DNA of 64,000 bases, from assembly GCF_000406165.1 (NCBI RefSeq), contig NZ_CM001977.1:4161688-4225687 (forward strand), given 5' to 3'. This document shows, one piece after another, positions 8,841 to 15,947 of this stretch (its first letter is position 1; each line of letters starts with the position of its first letter). The position numbers and the translations under genes were made by a program. Under the pieces are notes generated by a model. The model was not told the origin of the DNA and made no database searches. It saw only the letters and a list, made by a program, of their open reading frames with translations. The DNA is from Dickeya zeae NCPPB 2538 (GTDB taxonomy: Bacteria; Pseudomonadota; Gammaproteobacteria; Enterobacterales; Enterobacteriaceae).

Positions 8841-9968
8841 ATGACGGAATACATTACCTCCTCAGCGCCCTCCGAAGAGGTGGTCGAACGGTCTGAACCC
8901 TCCTCGCCTAAAACGCCGCCGAAGGCGTCCCGCGCACCTCGCCACGGTCTGGTGTTGGGCGCTATCGCCATCGTGGTCTCGCTGGCACTCAGCGGCGGTG
9001 TGTATTATTACGCCCACCAGCAGATGGCCCGCCAAAACGCCACGCTCACCCAACTACAAGGCCAGATCGCTGCACTGCAAAAACAACAATCACAAGCGCA
9101 GCAACAATGGCAGCAGACGCTGGACCAACAGGCGAAAACCCTAAGTGTCGATGAACAACGGCTGGCGACACTGACGCGGCAAGCCGGGGAAATGCAGGAA
9201 AAACTGGCGACGCTCGATAACAGTGACTCGAAAACCTGGCTGCTGGCGCAGGCTGATTTCCTGGTGAAACAGGCAGGCCGTAAACTGTGGAGCGACAAAG
9301 ACGTCACCACCGCCGGTGCTTTACTGAAAAGCGCGGATGCCAGCCTGGCAGACATGAACGATCCGAGTTTGCTGGATGTTCGACGCGCCATTACCCACGA
9401 TATCAGCATGTTGGCGGGTGTCAGCCAGGTGGATTTCGACGGCATCATCCTGAAAGTGAACCAACTGGCCGATCAGGTGGATAACCTGCGTCTGGCGGAT
9501 ACCGATACCGATGAAGCGCCGATGGAAGAAAACGACTCCACCTTGTCGGCCTCGGTCAGTGAATGGCGGCAAAACCTGAGCAAGAGCTGGCACAATTTCC
9601 TGTCGGATTTCATCACCATCCGCCGCCGTGACGACAGTGCTGAACCGCTGCTGGCACCGAATCAGGACGTCTATCTGCGTGAAAATATTCGTTCTCGCCT
9701 GTTGATCGCCGCACAAGCGGTGCCACGCCATCAGAACGAAACCTACCGTCAGTCGCTCGAAACCGCAGCAACCTGGGTGCGCGCCTACTTTGACGAAAGC
9801 GATCCGACCACCAAAGCGTTTCTCGACCAGTTGGATGCGCTAAGCCAACAGTCGGTGGCGATGGACGTGCCGAACGAACTGCAAAGCCAGCCACTGCTGG
9901 ATAAACTGATGCAAACCCGGGTTCGCAACCTGCTGGCGCAGCCGTCCGCCACCCCACAGGAGGGCTGA
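8841..9968 (+). CDS. hemX: HemX, membrane-anchored protein of the haem operon
   Basis: A 375-residue protein with a short cytoplasmic N-terminus rich in Glu, Ser and Pro, one transmembrane helix at about residues 36-56, and a Gln-rich coiled coil at about 60-130. The larger C-terminal domain follows and probably lies in the periplasm. It was once annotated as a uroporphyrinogen-III methyltransferase, but no SAM-binding motif is visible here. The family is now treated as a membrane protein of unclear role in haem biogenesis. It lies 107 bases after hemD and 2 bases before hemY, within hemCDXY. Confidence 0.92.
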   Translation: MTEYITSSAPSEEVVERSEPSSPKTPPKASRAPRHGLVLGAIAIVVSLALSGGVYYYAHQQMARQNATLTQLQGQIAALQKQQSQAQQQWQQTLDQQAKTLSVDEQRLATLTRQAGEMQEKLATLDNSDSKTWLLAQADFLVKQAGRKLWSDKDVTTAGALLKSADASLADMNDPSLLDVRRAITHDISMLAGVSQVDFDGIILKVNQLADQVDNLRLADTDTDEAPMEENDSTLSASVSEWRQNLSKSWHNFLSDFITIRRRDDSAEPLLAPNQDVYLRENIRSRLLIAAQAVPRHQNETYRQSLETAATWVRAYFDESDPTTKAFLDQLDALSQQSVAMDVPNELQSQPLLDKLMQTRVRNLLAQPSATPQEG

Positions 9969-9970
9969 TT

Positions 9971-11167
9971 ATGCTGAAGGTACTGCTGCTATTTGTGGTG
10001 CTGCTGGCAGGCATCGTGGTCGGGCCCATGCTGGCCGGACATCAGGGTTACGTGCTGATCCAAACCGACAATTACAACATTGAAACCAGCGTCACCGGGT
10101 TGGTGATTATGCTGGTCCTGTTTCTGCTGGCCTTTCTGGCGGTGGAATGGCTACTGCGGCGAGTATTCCGCACCGGGGCACGCACACGTGGCTGGTTTAT
10201 CGGACGCAAACGCACCCGGGCGCGTCAGCAAACTAAAGCCGCGTTGCTGAAACTGACCGAAGGCGACTATCTGCAGGTAGAAAAACTGCTCACCCGCAAC
10301 GCCGATCACGCCGAACAACCGGTGGTGAATTACCTGCTGGCGGCAGAAGCTGCCCAGCAACGCGGCGATGAATTCCGTACCCGCCAGTATCTTGAGCGGG
10401 CGGCGGAAATCGCCGACGGCGACCAGTTGCCGGTCGATATCACCCGCGTTCGCATTCAACTGGCCCGTAACGAAGACCACGCCGCTCGTCATGGCGTCGA
10501 TCGTCTGCTGGAAGTGGCGCCGCGCCACCCGGAAGTATTGCGTCTGGCGGAACAGGCGTTTTTGCGTACCCACGCCTACAGCGCCTTGCTGGATATTCTG
10601 CCTGCCATGCGTAAAACCCGGCTGCATGACGAACCCTCTCTGGATGAATTGCAGCAGCGCGCCACCATCGGTCTGATGGATCAGGCGATGTCGGAAGGCG
10701 GCAGCGAAGGATTGAAACAGTGGTGGAAAAACCAGCCGCGTAAAGCCCGCCAGTCACTGGCGATGCAGGTGGCAATGGCTGAACGCCTGATCGTGTGTGA
10801 TGACCCGGTGACCGCACAGGACATCATTATTGACGGGCTGAAGCAGCAGTTTGACTACCGACTGGTGCAGTTGCTCCCCCGGCTCAATAGTGGTCAACCG
10901 GAGCCGCTGGAGAAACTACTGCGTCAGCGTCTGAAACAGCACAATAACGATGCACTGTTACACAGCACGCTGGGGCAATTGCTGATGAAGCATGGCGAAT
11001 GGCAACAAGCCAGCGATGCTTTCTCCGCCGCGCTGGCACTGCGACCAGACGCTTATGACTACGCCTGGTGTGCTGATGCCTTTGACCGACTCAAACGCCC
11101 TGAAGACGCCGCTCGCATGCGGCGCGACGGCCTGCTACTGACGTTACAGACCTCTCACGACGCCTGA
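9971..11167 (+). CDS. hemY: HemY, inner-membrane TPR protein of haem biogenesis
   Basis: 398 residues, as in E. coli. Two N-terminal transmembrane helices (about residues 1-20 and 41-62) are followed by a cytoplasmic-type helical region of tetratricopeptide repeats, clearest near the C-terminus (HSTLGQLLMKHGEWQQASDA). It is proposed to help late haem synthesis or to scaffold its enzymes; no enzyme activity is shown by the sequence. It begins two bases after hemX with ribosome site GGAGG. A Rho-independent terminator follows at once, so it ends the hemCDXY operon. It converges on the small RNA gene glmZ. Confidence 0.94.
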   Translation: MLKVLLLFVVLLAGIVVGPMLAGHQGYVLIQTDNYNIETSVTGLVIMLVLFLLAFLAVEWLLRRVFRTGARTRGWFIGRKRTRARQQTKAALLKLTEGDYLQVEKLLTRNADHAEQPVVNYLLAAEAAQQRGDEFRTRQYLERAAEIADGDQLPVDITRVRIQLARNEDHAARHGVDRLLEVAPRHPEVLRLAEQAFLRTHAYSALLDILPAMRKTRLHDEPSLDELQQRATIGLMDQAMSEGGSEGLKQWWKNQPRKARQSLAMQVAMAERLIVCDDPVTAQDIIIDGLKQQFDYRLVQLLPRLNSGQPEPLEKLLRQRLKQHNNDALLHSTLGQLLMKHGEWQQASDAFSAALALRPDAYDYAWCADAFDRLKRPEDAARMRRDGLLLTLQTSHDA

Positions 11168-11173
11168 AAAATC

Positions 11174-11204
11174 CAAACCGGTGCGACCCCGCGCCGGTTT
11201 TCTT
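11174..11204 (+). terminator. Rho-independent terminator of hemCDXY
   Basis: A GC-rich hairpin, AACCGGTGC / GCGCCGGTT with a short loop, is followed by TTTTCTTTC seven bases after the hemY stop. Confidence 0.85.
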
Positions 11205-11290
11205 TCACTTGTTTTTTTAACTTGTTTTTCTTCCACTCGGTTTTCTTCCCCACTTTTCTGATAACCACTTGATTTAGCAAAATAATGGCG

Positions 11291-11495
11291 AAAAAAAACG
11301 CTTGCCGACCAGCGACAAGCGTGCAATAAAAATCAGGTCTGAAAGACAACTTTAAGGTGCCCCACTCAACATTACGTCCAACCGCGATGAAACAGCACTT
11401 CATCAATAACCGGACGTCAGGCACCGTAAATGGCTCTGCGTCATTCCCAGGTTTATGAAGCCGAAGCAAACATAGAAGGTGGAATGAGCATCTAC
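11291..11495 (-). ncRNA. glmZ: Small regulatory RNA GlmZ
   Basis: About 205 bases on the reverse strand match E. coli GlmZ in several blocks: the 5' end GTAGATGCTCATTCCA, the TGACGCAGAGCC-TTTACGGTGC block, GTTGAGTG-GGCACC (the region that pairs with glmS mRNA) and the CAGACCTG block. It ends in a strong terminator hairpin (ACGCTTG / CAAGCGT) and eight Ts at 11298-11291. GlmZ with Hfq activates glmS translation and is destroyed through RapZ and RNase E unless decoyed by GlmY. Position, convergent with hemY and near the Arg-His-Leu-Pro tRNA cluster, is the E. coli glmZ locus. The 5' end is placed by similarity. Confidence 0.93.
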
Positions 11496-11506
11496 ACATC
11501 TAATTA

Positions 11507-11523
11507 AGCATGAATGATGCCAA
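11507..11523 (-). promoter_or_regulatory. Sigma54 (-24/-12) promoter of glmZ
   Basis: The reverse strand reads TTGGCAT-CATTC-ATGCT, a good match to the sigma54 consensus TGGCAC-N5-TTGCT. The -12 GC lies about 12 bases before the GlmZ 5' end, the required spacing. A weaker overlapping sigma70 candidate (TTGAAA with an AT-rich -10) may coexist, as described for some relatives. Confidence 0.82.
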
Positions 11524-11643
11524 CTTTTCAAAATTCACCAATAAAAAACCATTACTCATTGATAAATAAAACATTAAATGCAATACGTCGTTGAAGACCA
11601 AAATGATTAACGTGCTGAAAAATCAAGCATTCCGGGTCAGCAT

Positions 11644-11757
11644 TGTCGCTAAACAGAGACACCATAAACCCTGACTTTTATACTCTTTAAAATTCAGATA
11701 GTTAAATGTCTCTCATTGGCGACACCGCTACCCCCATCCTGTCGCTAAAAAACCACA
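11644..11757 (-). promoter_or_regulatory. GlrR activator sites upstream of glmZ
   Basis: Two perfect TGTC-N10-GACA motifs at 11644-11661 and 11707-11724, plus a half-degenerate third (TGTC-N10-CACA) at 11740-11757. This is the known binding motif of GlrR, the response regulator that activates glmY and glmZ from sigma54 promoters in Enterobacterales. The sites lie about 150-260 bases upstream of the start, as expected for an enhancer-type activator; the AT-rich DNA between could hold IHF sites. Confidence 0.82.
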
Positions 11758-11791
11758 ACTTATACCGGGTAGGGATAGCCCAAAAACAATC

Positions 11792-11812
11792 ACCACCTCC
11801 CGAGGAGGTGGT
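11792..11812. repeat. Perfect 9-bp palindrome with 3-base loop
   Basis: ACCACCTCC-CGA-GGAGGTGGT forms a perfect hairpin between the GlrR sites and the terminator of the next operon. It has no T-run and looks like a REP-type or insertion-sequence-end hairpin rather than a terminator. One arm is a complement of the Shine-Dalgarno sequence. Confidence 0.6.
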
Positions 11813-11821
11813 TTAACACTG

Positions 11822-11851
11822 AAAACAAAACGGCCACGGTAACCGTGGCCG
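11822..11851 (-). terminator. Rho-independent terminator of the succinocysteine operon
   Basis: On the reverse strand CGGCCACGG-TTA-CCGTGGCCG is followed by TTTTGTTTTC, 26 bases after the deacetylase stop. It marks the 3' end of the six-gene operon. Confidence 0.88.
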
Positions 11852-11876
11852 CTGTCATCAGGGAATAACGACGGAA

Positions 11877-13037
11877 TCAGGCTGTCTGCGACAACTGTTC
11901 CAGACTCTGCTTCGCCAGTTGATACAGATAGTGCGCGGTAGGAAACAGCGCCCGGTCATCCACCCGGAATTTCGGGTGGTGTAGCGCATAGGGGCCACCT
12001 GACCCGACCATCATGAAAGTGCCCGGCAGTTTCTGCTGGTAGAACGCAAAGTCCTCACCGATCGGGCTGGCGTCAACACGGCGAGCCTCAAACCCTTCGG
12101 TATCCGCCACCTGCAACGCAAAATCCACCCAGTGCGCTGTGTTCACCACCGATGGTGGCCCCGGGTGCCAGATAAATTCGATTTCGGCACCGAAGGTGCT
12201 GGCGATACCGGCGACAATCTGACGGAAACGTTGTTCTATCAAGTCACGTGCCGCCTGACTGAACGTACGCACGGTGCCTTCCACATAGGCGGTGTCAGGA
12301 ATCACGTTCCAGGTGCTGCCGCTGTGAACCTGGGTAATCGACACCACCGCATTGTTGTCTGACGGTACGGTACGACTGATGATAGTCTGCACCGCGGAAA
12401 TCAGCTGCCCCAAAATAATGATCGGATCATTACCTTCATGCGGTTTGGCAGCATGGCAGCCCTTGGCGGCAATCTTGATTTCGAAACGGTCGACCCCGGC
12501 AGTCAGTGCACCGTCTTTACCGCCAATCACGCCGACCGGTAACGTTGGGTCGTTATGAATGCCAAAAATGGCGCTGGCACCGTCAAGCGCGCCAACGGCG
12601 ATGACTTCCGGTGCGCCCAATCCGGTTTCTTCCGCAGCCTGAAACAGAATACGCACGGTACCTTTCAGTTCCGGCTCAATGCGCTTGAGCAGGATCGCCG
12701 CCCCCAGCGCCGCCGAAGAGTGAAAATCGTGTCCACAGGCGTGCATCACCCCGGCATTTTTTGAGCTGAACTCAACGCCGGACTCTTCCTCAATCGGCAG
12801 GGCATCAATATCGGAACGCACGACGACCAGCGGGCCGTCTTGCAGGCCGCCCACTTCCGCCACCAGCCCGGTTTTTAGCGGCAACTCAAGGATGCGAATA
12901 CCTTCTTTTTCCAGTACAGCACGAATTTTTTTCGTCGTTTCAAACTCTTGATTGGACAATTCCGGATGCTGATGCAGTTCATGCCGAAACGCCTGAATAA
13001 ACTGCGCCAACGGCGCATGCTGCGCATGTTCTTTCAT
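11877..13037 (-). CDS. M20-family N-acetyl-cysteine deacetylase (YxeP-like amidohydrolase)
   Basis: A 386-residue M20D amidohydrolase. Metal ligands are visible: HACGHDFH (Cys101, His103), the AAEETG glutamates (Glu136, Glu137) and a later HHPKFRVDD motif. The family removes N-acyl groups from amino acids; the closest functional match is Bacillus YxeP, which frees cysteine from N-acetylcysteine. It is the last gene of an operon with a cystine-type ABC transporter, an acetyltransferase and a fumarase/aspartase-superfamily lyase, which fits the final step of S-(2-succino)cysteine breakdown. Substrate assignment is by context. A hairpin (13060-13077) sits in the 66-base gap after the ATPase gene. 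Confidence 0.85.
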   Translation of the reverse strand: MKEHAQHAPLAQFIQAFRHELHQHPELSNQEFETTKKIRAVLEKEGIRILELPLKTGLVAEVGGLQDGPLVVVRSDIDALPIEEESGVEFSSKNAGVMHACGHDFHSSAALGAAILLKRIEPELKGTVRILFQAAEETGLGAPEVIAVGALDGASAIFGIHNDPTLPVGVIGGKDGALTAGVDRFEIKIAAKGCHAAKPHEGNDPIIILGQLISAVQTIISRTVPSDNNAVVSITQVHSGSTWNVIPDTAYVEGTVRTFSQAARDLIEQRFRQIVAGIASTFGAEIEFIWHPGPPSVVNTAHWVDFALQVADTEGFEARRVDASPIGEDFAFYQQKLPGTFMMVGSGGPYALHHPKFRVDDRALFPTAHYLYQLAKQSLEQLSQTA

Positions 13038-13103
13038 GTCGGGTGACTCCTCTTCTTCTGCCCCGTCATCACGGGGCGTGCCCGCAGGTGAATAGGTTAT
13101 CGA

Positions 13104-13865
13104 TCAGATATCGAACTCTGAGGGTTCCTGAATCGTGGTGAGTTGCCGCAGGAAGCGACGGGTCTGCGGATTATCGGAGAAACTGATCACCTTCTCCGCC
13201 GGGCCTTGCTCAACAATATGCCCATCAGCCATAAAGATCACCCGGTCCGCCACGTCTTTGGCGAACTGCATCTCATGGGTCACGATCACCATAGTAGTGT
13301 TTTGACCGGCCAGTTTCTGGATAACCTGTAACACCTCATGTACCCGTTCCGGGTCAAGTGCCGAGGTCGGCTCGTCAAACAAAATCGCCTTCGGGTCCAC
13401 CGCCAACGCACGGGCAATACTCACTCGCTGCTGCTGACCGCCAGAGAGTGTCACCGGGTATTGGTGCGCTTGTGGTAACAGCCCGACCATTTCCAGCAGT
13501 GACAGCCCTATTTCGTCCGCCTGCTTTTTCGCTATCTTCTTCACCACGATCAAGGCTTCGGTGATGTTCTCCAGCGCGGTTTTGTTTTTGAACAGGTTAT
13601 AGTTCTGGAATACCATCGCCGTCTGACGCCGGAGCGCATATGCGTCCTTGCTGCTATAGCGGCGGGTATCCAGCGATTGCTCGCCAATAGTAATCACGCC
13701 GGACTCTGGCTTTTCCAGCAAATTCAGGCACCGCAGCAGGGTGGATTTCCCTGAACCGGAAGGCCCGATGATCGCGACCACTTCGCCCTCGGCGATATCC
13801 AGGCTGATATTGTCCAGTACCACCTGGTCACCAAAACGTTTAGTCAGGTTTTTTACGCTAATCAT
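13104..13865 (-). CDS. Polar amino acid ABC transporter ATPase (YxeO-like)
   Basis: A 253-residue ATP-binding subunit with Walker A GPSGSGKS (34-41), signature LSGGQQQR (140-147), Walker B ILFDEP (161-166) and the switch histidine in VTHEM. It belongs to the HisP/GlnQ group of polar amino acid importers and should energise the adjacent permease. The gene begins nine bases after the permease stop with GGAG as ribosome site. The cargo, S-(2-succino)cysteine or a related sulfur amino acid, is inferred from the linked enzymes. Confidence 0.88.
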   Translation of the reverse strand: MISVKNLTKRFGDQVVLDNISLDIAEGEVVAIIGPSGSGKSTLLRCLNLLEKPESGVITIGEQSLDTRRYSSKDAYALRRQTAMVFQNYNLFKNKTALENITEALIVVKKIAKKQADEIGLSLLEMVGLLPQAHQYPVTLSGGQQQRVSIARALAVDPKAILFDEPTSALDPERVHEVLQVIQKLAGQNTTMVIVTHEMQFAKDVADRVIFMADGHIVEQGPAEKVISFSDNPQTRRFLRQLTTIQEPSEFDI

Positions 13866-13874
13866 ATCGGCTCC

Positions 13875-14546
13875 TTAACGCTGCCGTGAGTGGCTGAGCT
13901 TTTTCTCCAACTGAGATTGCAGCCAGGAGTAGACCACGATGAGCATCCAGTAAATCAGCCCCACCACCAGGAAGGTTTCAAAGAAACGCAGCGACTCGGC
14001 GGCGATCATCTTACCTTCGGCAAACAGCTCCGACACACCAAGCGCAAAGGCCACCGAGGTGTCTTTAATCAGTGAAATAAAGGTGTTGCCGGTCGCGGGT
14101 AGCGCATTAAGCATCGCCTGCGGCAGCACAATACGGCGGTAAATCTGTACTTTGTTCATTCCCACCGACAGACCGGCTTCGGTTTGACCGAAATCCACCG
14201 ACGCCAGCGCCGCACGGAAAATTTCCGCCATGTACGCGGAGTTCTTCAGGCTGAATCCGATAATGGCCGCCGTCATGGCTGATAAACCATTCAGTGATGG
14301 AAACAGCTGTGGCAGGCCGAAATAGATAATGAACAGCTGAACTAACGACGGGATGCCGCGAAACAGCGAAATATAAAACTCCACCAGTTTCGAAACCACC
14401 ACAAAGCGGCTCTCACGAACCAGTGCCAGCACCAGTCCCAACACGATGGCAACCAGCATCGACACCACCGCCAGTAGCAGCGTGGTGGGCAAGTACATCA
14501 GTACCTGGGGAAATACCTTCAACAGGTAGGAAAGATCGATATTCAT
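13875..14546 (-). CDS. Polar amino acid ABC transporter permease (YxeN-like)
   Basis: A 223-residue inner-membrane permease of the HisM/GlnP type with about five transmembrane helices. The EAA loop (EAGLSVGMNKVQIYRRIVLP), which docks the ATPase, is at about residues 127-146. A single permease gene suggests a homodimeric channel. An in-frame ATG four codons upstream (14558) is equally possible because neither start has a clear ribosome site. It lies between the binding protein and the ATPase in the operon, the order of the Bacillus yxeMNO genes. Confidence 0.86.
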   Translation of the reverse strand: MNIDLSYLLKVFPQVLMYLPTTLLLAVVSMLVAIVLGLVLALVRESRFVVVSKLVEFYISLFRGIPSLVQLFIIYFGLPQLFPSLNGLSAMTAAIIGFSLKNSAYMAEIFRAALASVDFGQTEAGLSVGMNKVQIYRRIVLPQAMLNALPATGNTFISLIKDTSVAFALGVSELFAEGKMIAAESLRFFETFLVVGLIYWMLIVVYSWLQSQLEKKLSHSRQR

Positions 14547-14618
14547 GAGCCATACCATTACAGCAAACGCCAGCCCGCAATCGAACTGGCGTCGCAGAAG
14601 TTGAGTGAGCCAGCGAGG

Positions 14619-15398
14619 TTATTTGCCCGCCGTGATGTCCTCACCGAAGTATTTAACCGACAGGGCTTTCAGGCGGCCGTCATTGCGCATTTTGGTCAGT
14701 TCGTCATCGAACTTCTTGCGCAGTTCGTCACCGTTCTGATCTTTATGGAACGGGAAGCCAACCTGCTCGACCACCAGCGGCTCACCCACCATCTTGAACG
14801 GCAGGTTACGCTTGTTGATTTCCGCCAGCAGGATCGGACGGGAGTTGATGTAACCCTCAACACGCTTGGCCAGCGCATCGCTCATCGCGCCATCGCGGGT
14901 TTCATAGGTGCGAATCGTCACGCTGCCGTCGGCAAAGGCTTTTTTCAGGTTGTTGACGTGATTGGAGCCCAGTACGCCCGCTACGGTTTTCCCTTTCAGG
15001 TCATCCAGTGTATTGATGTTGGTATTGTCTTTGTGCGTAACAATCTGGCTGCCGTAATAGCTATAAGGCGTGGAGAAGTTGTACTTATCCTGACGAGCCG
15101 GGGTAATCGCCACCACGTTAGCAATCGTGTCCAGCTTATTGGCTTCCAGTTGCCCCATCAGGCCACTGAAATCCGCCGTCACCCACTCCACTTTGTAGTT
15201 CAGATCTTTAGCGATGGTTTCCGCGACTTCTACGTCAAACCCCACCAGCTTATTGTCCTGCTTGAAGGAGCTCGGGTAACTCTGCCCGGTGGCACCGATA
15301 CGCAGCACTTTTTCGTTACTGTTCTGAGAATCGCAACCCGCTACCAAAATAGCAGCCGACAGGGCCAAAACAGGGAGGATAATTTTTTTCATTGTCAT
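14619..15398 (-). CDS. Amino acid-binding lipoprotein of the ABC importer (YxeM-like)
   Basis: A 259-residue extracytoplasmic solute-binding protein (SBP family 3). The lipoprotein signal ends ILVAGC (lipidated Cys22), so it is tethered in the periplasm, an unusual form for a Gram-negative polar amino acid receptor. The type 3 receptor signature GFDVEVAETIAKDL is at about residues 53-66. It captures substrate for the downstream permease and ATPase. The nearest named relatives handle cystine and related sulfur compounds; the proposed ligand S-(2-succino)cysteine comes from gene context. It begins 13 bases after the acetyltransferase stop. Confidence 0.87.
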   Translation of the reverse strand: MTMKKIILPVLALSAAILVAGCDSQNSNEKVLRIGATGQSYPSSFKQDNKLVGFDVEVAETIAKDLNYKVEWVTADFSGLMGQLEANKLDTIANVVAITPARQDKYNFSTPYSYYGSQIVTHKDNTNINTLDDLKGKTVAGVLGSNHVNNLKKAFADGSVTIRTYETRDGAMSDALAKRVEGYINSRPILLAEINKRNLPFKMVGEPLVVEQVGFPFHKDQNGDELRKKFDDELTKMRNDGRLKALSVKYFGEDITAGK

Positions 15399-15411
15399 TG
15401 GATAACGCCTC

Positions 15412-15936
15412 TTAGGAGTGTTTCTTTTCCCAGTGGTGATAAAGGTCCTGATCCAGGACTTTTCGCATATAAATCGTGAGGTGTCCTTTCCCTAAATCCG
15501 CCTGGCCGACTTCCTGAAAGCCATACTTCCGGTACATATCCAGCAACCAGGGATGTTGCTTAGCGGTACCCAACGTTACGGCAGGCGCTTTTAACTGATC
15601 TTTCAACACCGCCTGTTCCAGCCAGTCCATCATCTGTTTACCCAGCCCTTGCTGTTTGAAGTCAGGGTGAGTCGCTAACCAACCGATATGCGGTAAACCA
15701 TAAGGACCGGGATTCGGCCCCCATGGATAGCGAAGGGTGACGGACGCCGCCAGACGACCGTCTTTTTCCATCACATACACGCCGTTGCTGCGTAGATGGC
15801 GGCGCACCATGTCAATGTCCGCATAGGCGGCGTCAAACTTGATGCCCAGCTCACGCACCGGCGCGTAAGCGGCTAACGCCAACGCCAGAAACTCGTCATC
15901 ATCGGCAAGCGTCGCCTGACGAAATACGGTACTCAT
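15412..15936 (-). CDS. GNAT acetyltransferase, S-(2-succino)cysteine N-acetyltransferase (YxeL-like)
   Basis: A 174-residue GNAT-fold enzyme. The acetyl-CoA site is in WLATHPDFKQQGLGKQMMDW (about residues 84-103; Q-x-x-G-L-G-K pattern), and a C-terminal LLDMYRKYGFQEVG strand-helix closes the fold. The start at 15936 is chosen because GGGAGG lies five bases upstream; the ATG at 15951 overlaps the lyase stop. In the Bacillus yxe pathway the YxeL acetyltransferase makes N-acetyl-2-succinocysteine, the form preferred by the next enzyme. That role here is inferred from the adjoining lyase and deacetylase genes. Confidence 0.83.
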   Translation of the reverse strand: MSTVFRQATLADDDEFLALALAAYAPVRELGIKFDAAYADIDMVRRHLRSNGVYVMEKDGRLAASVTLRYPWGPNPGPYGLPHIGWLATHPDFKQQGLGKQMMDWLEQAVLKDQLKAPAVTLGTAKQHPWLLDMYRKYGFQEVGQADLGKGHLTIYMRKVLDQDLYHHWEKKHS

Positions 15937-15947
15937 GGCACCTCCCG

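Noticed and set aside
11155..11499. Reverse-strand frame of 114 codons downstream of hemY
   Set aside because: It coincides with GlmZ and runs through the GlmZ terminator, so it is an RNA gene read as protein.
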